A DNA stretch of 64,000 nucleotides from Cavenderia fasciculata (Eukaryota > Evosea > Eumycetozoa > Acytosteliales > Cavenderiaceae), in contig NW_004457715.1 in the NCBI RefSeq assembly GCF_000203815.1, forward strand, positions 62,001 to 126,000, read 5' to 3'. The notes under the pieces were generated by a model. That model ran no database searches, had not been told where the DNA came from, and worked only from the letters and a program-made list of their open reading frames with translations. The translations under genes were made by a program, and so were the position numbers. Below, piece by piece: positions 56,238 through 64,000 of this stretch (position 1 is its first letter; each line of letters starts with the position of its first letter).

Positions 56238-58319
56238 ATATTTTTATATATATATATTAATTAATTTTGTTAAGATACACCGCAGTTAATAACTGTATTT
56301 AAATAGACCAGTGACTTAAAAATATACGCCAGTTACCATTGCACAAAGTGTTGTCCTTGAAATTTCTAGTTGATGCAAGTGTTGTTGATTATGGGGAGAG
56401 TGAGAGGAGATCATGAATTGTTTTGTTTGGTGTAAATAGATTAAATGTTGTGCTGATCTTTGCAAATGTAAGGAGAATGATCTTATAGTGTTTTGAAACA
56501 TTTTGTTGGCTGCACTATTAGTGTATATGAATGGTCCAAAACTAATGTTACGAGCTAACACACTAAACCAAAATTAATGTCACATACATTACAACATTCG
56601 TCGTGAGGAATCCTTTAAGAAAGATATCTTATACTTAAAGATAACTTTATCTTTTTATGATGATTATCTTATCTCTACTAGTATATCGACCAATCGATCT
56701 TCATCTTAATAATAATGAATTTTTTTGTTGTATGTGCGCAAAAGAATCAATATTCACAATACTTTTCAATCATGTGACACAGAGATATAAATGTAAATTT
56801 AGTGTGTCTTATATTACAATGATTATTTGTTGGATATGTAGTATTATTTGATTGTTGTGTGGTGGTCACTATTATCCAAAAAAACAACAAAAAGTGAGGG
56901 AGGGTAACTATTGGAACAGGGATTAATTGGTCGAATGTTTAACGTCTCTACGACCAGCGACAGATAGAACTTCTTTAGCCACTAGTTTCTTCAGAAAGTG
57001 GTCCCACCTATTTCACCACCAGTAGCGAGTGGTTTGGCCCAACGCTTGGTCTCCCAAGATTTGTTGTTCCGATCTGATTGTGTTGTTGTTAAAACTTGTT
57101 GAGAGTTTCAATAATACTGGAGTCTGTATGTTTTTACTGTTCCTTGGCCCATCCTTTCACCAATTATCACTACTATCTTGGTAGGCTATACATCGAATCA
57201 TATTAGACATGAAATGAAGGTTTATGGGATGAGAACAAACAAGAGAGGACATAAATGAATGTGAGAAAATCGTCAGATGAGATTTATGAGAGAAAATATC
57301 TATTTGATTTAACAACGAAATTTCGTTGATATGACTTGATAGATACTTTAAAAAAACAAAATGTGTACTTCTTCTTTTTCTGTCTGTTTCTGTTCAAGTT
57401 AAACATCGGTCCGACAATTGTGTTTGTACAAAATTCACTACATATGTACAAAATCATGATTTTAAAAGAAATATAATACAACTTTTTCTTTCTCTTCAAG
57501 CCAGTTGGCGATATATAGTGAAAATAGTACTCGCGACCTTTGGACATCAAAAAAAAAGAAACAAAAATAAAAAAAAAAATAAAAATATCTTTCCAAGTGC
57601 GAATCTGCCAAGTTCATACAATTGCTCCTTCGCATAATGAGAGGATGTCCTGCCCACCTCAACTCACCTTATTTTAAAAGTAATCAACAAGTCGATTGTT
57701 TGAAAGAAAGCAATCCCTCCATTATTAGTACCACACACTCATACACACACAGATACAACAAAAAAACACACTACACACTGTCATACAAACACTCACACTG
57801 CTGCTGTCACTTCATCATCAACGACCAACCCACCCACTACGCTACCATCTCATCGATCATATGAATTTTAAACAGTTATAGAAATAGTCGTAGCAAGCAA
57901 TAACAATAACAACAACAAGTAGTAGAATAGACAAGAGTAGAATATAGTAGAGACAAAACAAAGAAAAGAAAGCATTCATTCATTCATTCATTATTATGGT
58001 TTATACAGATAATAATAATATAAAGCTAGTAGTACCTTATTGTTCTTGTTGTTCTTGTAGAAATTAGTAATAACAACAATAACAACAAATAACAAAATAC
58101 GAATACAGATAGACATTTCAGAATAGAAGAAAGATAGATATAAATCTCGTGGTATCGCAGATTTCATACCCCCAAACCAAACAATAATATTATAATAATT
58201 CGAGATTTCGAGAACTGACATTGTGAAGGAAAGGAAAGGAACGGACACATTATTAAATCGATACTATATATATATATATATAAGTATAATTCATTCAAAC
58301 AAATAATATAAATATAACA
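56238..58319. other. Long intergenic region with a dispersed repeat
   Basis: A segment at 56892-57160 recurs near the window end (listed separately). CATT repeats lie near 57974-57990 and a TA run near 58265-58282. Open frames at 57284-57864 are low complexity. No gene is called. Confidence 0.45.
56892..57160 (+). repeat. Dispersed repeat copy 1
   Basis: It shares two blocks with 63680-63935: GTGAGGGAGGGTAACT with the following TTCTTTAGCCACTAGT, and ATACTGGAGTCTGTATGTT followed after a dozen diverged bases by a CCCATCC word. The two blocks are in the opposite order in the two copies. It is unclassified and carries no ORF. Confidence 0.6.
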
Positions 58320-59211
58320 ATGGCTGTATGTATAATTAATTAATTAAATTAATTAAGCAATTAATTATTATTTGAGTCTCTTACTAAATCATTGAATATT
58401 TTTAGGGATGTGGATATTGGGATATGGTTGATTCCATGACGGAGGAATTCGATGCCCAAGAAGTACTACCAAAACTATTTATTGGATCTGCAGCTGCTGC
58501 ACAATCAGTCACAAGTCTAAAGGATCACAACATATCACATGTCTTGTCCATTTCAACTAATCCACCTGTTTATACGAGAAATGTAAGTTGTAAACCAAAC
58601 AACAAAGCAAAACAATATAATTGAAATGTCGATATGTACTTACTTTATCTATATTTACTATTTTATAGGAAGCATTTCAATGTTTGTCGATTAGCATTGA
58701 AGATGAGGAAAAGAGAGACATTTCAACGTTTTTCGATCAATGTCATCAATTTATCGATAGTGGACGTACCAAAGGAGGTATATTGATCCACTGCACGGCG
58801 GGCGTATCTCGATCGGCCACCGTCGTCATTTCATATCTCATGAATCTATTTTTTAAACCATTCATGTATTGTTTCCAATTCCTTAAATCCATCAGACCTT
58901 GTGTCCAACCAAACAAAGGATTCGTATCTCAACTTTTATCATACGAAGGTCTTTTATTTTCAAATCAACAACAACTTGTACAAACACTAAGTAATCAATT
59001 ATTATCAAACAACAACAACAACAAATCCCCATCTTGTTGTAGTAAGCTACAACATCAACAACAACAACAATTAGAACATCAATCAAAACAAGAACAACAA
59101 CCACAACCTACAGTAATGTCATGTCAACAACATGAACAAATTAAACCAGTAGATGCTGCTCAAGCACAAGCTCAATCCATTTCATCTTCTACTACCGTAC
59201 CATCTTGTTGA
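58320..59211 (+). CDS. Dual-specificity protein phosphatase (241 aa)
   Basis: The exons are 58320-58325 (only ATG GCT), 58406-58582 and 58669-59211, all GT-AG. The DSP core begins VLPKLFIGSAAAAQSVTSLK and contains NISHVLSIS. The active-site signature is HCTAGVSRSATVVISYLM, with nucleophile Cys103 and Arg109. FLKSIRPCVQPNKGFVSQL follows, as in typical DUSPs. The last 70 residues are Gln-rich with scattered Cys (SPSCCSKLQHQQQQQ) and end PSC, with no CaaX box. The family dephosphorylates phospho-Tyr and phospho-Thr, often on MAP kinases; no MAPK-docking domain is seen, so the substrate is open. If the tiny exon is wrong, translation could begin at Met in exon 2 (MVDSMTEEF), losing only about nine residues. 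Confidence 0.92.
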
Positions 59212-59822
59212 CCCTAACAGCCAATCAACCAACCAACAGTCAACCAACCAACCAATCAATCAATCAATCAATCGATCCATTCTATCCAAGAGATACTTTT
59301 CATAGGAACCAAACTTTCACAACGATTTAAATATATATAACAAATTAATAATTTAACAAATGGACTAATAATAATAATAATTAAATAATGGAATAATCAA
59401 CTAATAATAATAATAATAATAATAACCCACCCCTGTAATTAATAAATAATAAAAAGAAATAACCCTACTATAAAACATCAACACAACAATTAATTATATC
59501 AAGTCACCTGATTAATATATCTATAATAGATATTTATTATTGAATTCTTTTCCCTTTTTTTGATTGATTTTTATATTTACCTTGTTTTCTTTCCATTTAA
59601 ATGTATGGAGGTCAATTCGGTCGCCTAGTTTTGTTCTTTTTCTTCCTTTTGATTTAGTTTATAAGTCTCGAAACATAAAACAAAGTTGATTTCGAGAAAC
59701 AATTGTTCAAATAAACTAAATTAGAAGACAAGTGAAAGAACAAAACAAAGCAAGACACGAATGAATTTCTACAACATTAATTGCGCTAAAACTATCACTT
59801 GTCGGTAATTTTAGATTCCTTT
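59212..59822. other. Intergenic AT-rich DNA
   Basis: CAAC/CAATC repeats follow the phosphatase stop (59221-59275). An AATAAT tract lies at about 59403-59424. Nothing else is recognised. Confidence 0.45.
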
Positions 59823-60101
59823 CTAATTCATTCCAAAATTGTCAACCAAACCAATGGTAGTTCCAATATCTAGAGTATTATCCCAAAATCTGAAGCCTAT
59901 AGTGGTAGATATAGCAAAGGCAGATTCATTATTTGTAGTAGATGTAGCAGAGGTACATGTATTATTTGTAGTAGTGGTCGATGTTGTAGAGGTAGCAGTT
60001 AAGCTACTAGTATCTGTATTGTTGTTTAAATCTATTGGATCAGTGGACGGTGGCTGATCAATCATCGATGGTGTACACTGTGTAGAACTAATATCATTCA
60101 T
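59823..60101 (-). CDS. Possible small Thr/Ser-rich protein (92 aa)
   Basis: The frame from ATG 60101 reads MNDISSTQCTPSMIDQPPST, a Thr/Ser/Asn-rich stretch, and then a less repetitive end (ISTTIGFRFWDNTLDIGTTI, GLVDNFGMN). The open frame continues upstream to 60335 but that part has AT-rich, noise-like composition. I recognise no homologue. Confidence 0.35.
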   Translation of the reverse strand: MNDISSTQCTPSMIDQPPSTDPIDLNNNTDTSSLTATSTTSTTTTNNTCTSATSTTNNESAFAISTTIGFRFWDNTLDIGTTIGLVDNFGMN

Positions 60102-61600
60102 GATATTTATATGAACTATATTTATTTTTAATCTATAATAATACAAGTATCTATTGTCCAAAGATTGTACGTTTGGACAGTGGTTCAATAAAAGTAAAAA
60201 ATTTAACAAGAGGAAAGGAAGCAGAAAAAAGTAAACACTTCTTAAGCTAGTTTTGACACAATCGTCCCACTGTTTGACGGGGTTGAAGGGGGGTAAATGG
60301 AGAGCGAGGGGTTGATTGTTTTTCGAATTGTTCAAAAAGGAAGCAGAAAATCCTGAAGTGCAATGGTTATGAGGACCTCTTGGCCAATAAATAGTGATTA
60401 GTGTTTCTTTAAATCTATACTATTATATATAAATTGTAATCCTTTCTTTCATGGTTCGCACATTTGCTCTAAAAATAAGAATAATTCTTGAAACAACATT
60501 AAAAAATTATTTATAGTGATATCACATAATAACACCAAAATTTTTACTCCTTCAAAAAGATTAATACAAATTTTTTATTTTATATTTACAATATACAAAT
60601 TTTTGAATATTTTACTCTCTTGAATTGTTTGTGTATTTCATTGATAGATCGATCGCGATTGAAACCCAGGGCGCAATAATAATAATCTGCAAAGGACGAA
60701 ACGACTGTTGCAACAGGGTCGTTTAATTCGATTTTTCATTTCAAAAGAGACCTCTCTCTTTTTGCACAGGGTTAATAATTGTAAAGCGAGAATGATGATG
60801 CTTGATGAATATTACCCACCTCGTTTTATGGTTAAACATTGAACGAAGATTCCTTGGTCTCCAGGCCTACGCATATGATTTAAATCATTTCCTTTCCTGT
60901 TCCAACCCCAACTATTAATTTCTCTTTAAACAAACTATTATTATAGTTGAGTGAACAATTTATAAATAAATAAATAAATAACCAACATCCACTAGCGCTC
61001 CCCAAACCAACCCATCCTCCTATCTTACCCTATCATTAATTGTTTTTCTATTTAAATAATAATACAGTACTTACTATTTAAAATTCATGTATATATTCAA
61101 CTAAAAATATCTATCAATCTTAATCTTTTAAATATTTATCATCGCAGCCTTACAGAGTGAGTGGATAGTATACTATACTGTAGTTCGTGTTTATATTCCT
61201 ATAATTTAAATAATTATCACACTTCCTTCTACTTTTAGACCACCACTTTCATCTCTAGACTGACCGACTGACTGACAGTCACCCCCCACATCATCTAGAT
61301 TTATTCACACCACCATTTTCATACTCTTCAACATAAATCATCATCACTCAAAAGTAAATCAAATCATCATAAATAGAATTTTATAATTATATTTATAATT
61401 ATATTTATAATTAAATTTATATTCATATTAAATTTATATAGTCATTCTATAAATATATATATAATACCAATACCAAAATACTCATCCATTAATACACCAA
61501 CAACCCTATACATAAATACAAATAGTTTAGATCGATTTATTTAATTTCTTTTATTTTTACAATTTTTTGTGTATAAACACTCGACAGTTTTGTGATCATC
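60102..61600. other. Long intergenic region upstream of the amino-acid permease
   Basis: A near-palindrome of 26 bases lies at 60699-60724 (AAACGAC, TGTTGCAACA, GTCGTTT). (AAAT)n lies near 60961-60980. TTTATAATTATA repeats at about 61380-61430 precede the permease. No RNA gene is recognised. Confidence 0.4.
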
Positions 61601-63590
61601 ATGTCAATTAATAATAGCGATAGTCATAGTAATAGTGATAGTAATAATAATAATAATAATGGTAGTGGAGATAATAGTTATAAAACATCATTCCTAAGGA
61701 GATTTGTTGATGGACATGACAAGGAACATAAAGGGTACTCTACAGTACCAAAGGACAAGCGGAGAGACAGTGTCTCTAGTAATCACGCCATTCAATTCAT
61801 AGACGATGACTATAGTCCTCTCATAGACCCATCATCACCTTCACAAGTACTAGTCAACAAGATATTCGATATAAGAGAAAAGATTGATGATCATGCAGCT
61901 GCTCAAAATCTATTTGGTCATAAAACAATGTATGATATGAAATGAAATATAAATGAGAAGTCAATGTTAACATTAATTTATTTTTAATTTATTTTAGAGG
62001 ATATATTGGAGGATTTTGTTTATTAGTTGGAAATATAACTGGGCCTGGATTAGTAGAGATTGCATCGACTTATCAACATGGTGGTTGGATTCTGTCGACA
62101 TTGGCATTTATTGGGATGATGATGTTGAGTGGACTGGCATCATTCTTTTTGATAGAGTCGATGGCTGCTCTACCGGGTAATCCAAGGTTTCAGTTGAGAG
62201 TAGAGTTTGTCATGTTGTGTAAATTCTATTTTGGTAAGGTTGGCTATGTCCTGGCACAGATATTTATCAATGTCAGTTTGCAAGCAACCAATATCGCATC
62301 GATTATTATTTGTGCACAAATGGTAGACAGTCTACTCATCTTTATCTTTGGCAAAAGTTGTGGTGTCCAATTATACCCTCATCAACGATGGACTTGTGTT
62401 GAAACTGAGAGTTCAAGTACCTCTCCATTTGCAGATTACTATATGCTATTTACTCTTGGGTATCTAATAGTATTGGTTATTATCATACCATTAGGTATTT
62501 TAAATCTTGAAGATAATATTATTGTTCAAACTAGTAAGTCAAAATCTAAAGTCTAAAAAATCTAAAGTATAAAAAAAATAACAATCATAAACTAACCAAC
62601 CTTTTTAATTTACTTTTAGTTTGCTTTATATTGATGGTAGCAATTGTAACAAGTTGGATTATAATGTTTATTATTAATGGATTGGAACCAACCAATTTAC
62701 CTGCGATAGGCGATAAACTTGGAATAAGTAAAATCCTTGGCAATGTTATATTTAATTATGCTTATATTACTACTCTACCTTCTTATGTTAATGAAGTTGT
62801 ACGTATCTCTAAACAATTAAACAAAATTAATAATAATATTTATTTTTATTTGTTTTTTTTAGAAACCAACAGTAAATATAAAGAAATCAATATTTTCGGC
62901 TACAGTATTTTCAACATTTATATTTATGATGATTGGTATATTTGGATCTTTGGCATTTAGTAATATGCCATATGACAGTGATATTTTGAGTATGATTAAT
63001 TCAACGAGTCATGCCAATGTCTTTTCGAGAGTGTCGGTCTATATCTTTCCATTTATCGTGTTGGCCAGCTCCATCCCAGTGTTTAGCATCATTGTTCGAT
63101 ACAATCTCACACAGAATCGATTACTCAAGAAACCAGTGGCCATTTTCATCTCGGTCATCCTTCCATGGATCATTGTCATCCCATTCATGACTGGTGAAGG
63201 TCTAATCAATATTATCGATTGGGCTAGTCTATTCTTTAGTTCAACTTCCAATTTCATCATTCCACTTTTAATTTATTTAAAATCTTTACATTTTAGATCA
63301 AAGAATTGTAAAACAAAAAACAAAAAACAAATCAATTTATTATATTTATACTAATATTTATTTCTTTTTACTTTTTAGTTTTAACAAATGAACAAAAAGA
63401 AATTATAGATTCATTGGCACAAGATACAATCGATTGGGAAGAAAATGAAGTTATGTTGTTTGAAGACAAGAATCAATTCAAGGGACTAAAAGGTGTATCT
63501 AAAATAGTGACCAGACGAATTGCTTGGGTTTCTTTAATCATATTTACTTTATTAATTATAGTTGTTACCATTTTCAATATCATTGGTTAA
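61601..63590 (+). CDS. AAAP-family transmembrane amino-acid transporter (566 aa)
   Basis: The exons are 61601-61929, 61998-62533, 62620-62798, 62863-63307 and 63379-63590; all junctions keep frame. The hydrophilic N-terminus of about 110 residues is Ser/Asn-rich with FIDDDYSPLIDPS. The first helix has the family pattern GGFCLLVGNITGPGLVEI, followed by ILSTLAFIGMMMLSGLASFF. About eleven helices can be traced, including LFTLGYLIVLVIIIPLGIL, FIFMMIGIFGSLAF, VAIFISVILPWIIVIPFM and IAWVSLIIFTLLIIVV at the end. A luminal loop with two Cys and an NxS-poor stretch sits between helices 5 and 6. The family (SLC32/36/38) moves amino acids across plasma or lysosomal membranes. The substrate cannot be told. 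Confidence 0.88.
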
Positions 63591-64000
63591 ATAAATGAAA
63601 GAAAAAATGCAATAATTACAGAGAAACAAAAAGAGAGGGTTTCTGTGGCATTCGGAACTTGGAATATAGTGTGTTTTTGAAACTTGAGAAGTTTTAAGAT
63701 ACTGGAGTCTGTATGTTCTAACCGAAGCCTGTCCCATCCCTGTTTATGCAATGTTTATCAATGTAGTATACCCGAAGACATGTTTTAAAATTTACTATCC
63801 TTATGGGATTGAAATACTCGCTTGTACATCAATAAATAAAAAAGTGAGGAGGGTAAAAAAGTGAGGAGGGTAACTGAGGAACCAGAGATTAGTTGATTGG
63901 GTACTTCTTTAACCACTAGTATCCCGAAAGTGGGTTTTTGCTGGAATGTGAGCAAACCTCAAGAGGTAGTTCTACATCGACAGTAAGATTGAGATGAAAC
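63591..64000. other. Intergenic DNA to window end, containing a dispersed repeat
   Basis: AAAAAGTGAGGAGGGTAA occurs twice in tandem at about 63838-63872, inside the dispersed repeat. No gene start is seen before the window ends. Confidence 0.5.
63680..63935 (+). repeat. Dispersed repeat copy 2
   Basis: It carries ATACTGGAGTCTGTATGTT (near 63699) with a CCCATCC word downstream, then GTGAGGAGGGTAACT and TTCTTTAACCACTAGT (63861-63920). The same blocks appear at 56892-57160 in reverse order on the same strand. Confidence 0.6.

Noticed and set aside
61141-61165. CCTTACAG word resembling the dictyostelid class I RNA motif
   Set aside because: The motif needs CCTTACAGCAA; here it continues CCTTACAGAG and no stem closes around it.

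Overview
The window is nuclear DNA of a dictyostelid social amoeba. The evidence is AT-rich intergenic DNA full of A/T runs and (ATT)n, (GATA)n and (TCTA)n microsatellites, long polyasparagine and polyglutamine tracts inside proteins, short AT-rich GT-AG introns of roughly 60-140 bases, TAA-biased stops, and lineage-typical repeat proteins with NRTEGC-type ankyrin-like units and F-box/FNIP-like leucine repeats. I cannot name the species; a Cavenderia- or Heterostelium-like genome fits better than D. discoideum because the coding GC is moderate.

Layout. 0.5-29.4 kb is mostly conserved housekeeping DNA. It holds a small unknown gene, a decayed RBBP5/Swd1 copy, a coiled-coil protein, the Golgi site-1 protease MBTPS1, orphan Cys-rich exons, a five-exon MFS sugar transporter, a two-pass membrane protein with a one-base frame break, a CAMK-type kinase, a nucleoside hydrolase, a secreted CAP-domain protein, an eight-exon RNF123/KPC1-like RING ligase and the AP-2 sigma adaptin. 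29.7-44 kb and 51.8-53.8 kb hold seven copies of a family with an F-box-like N-terminus, FNIP-like repeats and a conserved C-terminal cap (here copies A to G). They range from intact to internally deleted, and one is split by an LTR-like element fossil. 45.2-49.4 kb returns to ordinary genes: tRNA-Lys(CTT), GTP-dependent PEP carboxykinase and ANKRD39. 49.5-56.2 kb has two ankyrin-like genes whose exons each encode one repeat. 58.3-63.6 kb has a dual-specificity phosphatase and an AAAP amino-acid permease. A dispersed repeat lies at 56.9-57.2 kb and again at 63.7-63.9 kb.

How the genes relate. The conserved genes look unlinked in function (secretory-pathway proteolysis, endocytosis, sugar and amino-acid uptake, gluconeogenesis, ubiquitination, signalling). 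The 26-kb accessory block is the distinctive part. It mixes two repeat-protein families that share short N-terminal helical modules, shows copies in several stages of decay, and could encode a fast-evolving set of ubiquitin-ligase adaptors; that role is inference. All splice structures below were deduced by eye from reading frame, GT/GC-AG signals and family alignment from memory, not from transcripts.
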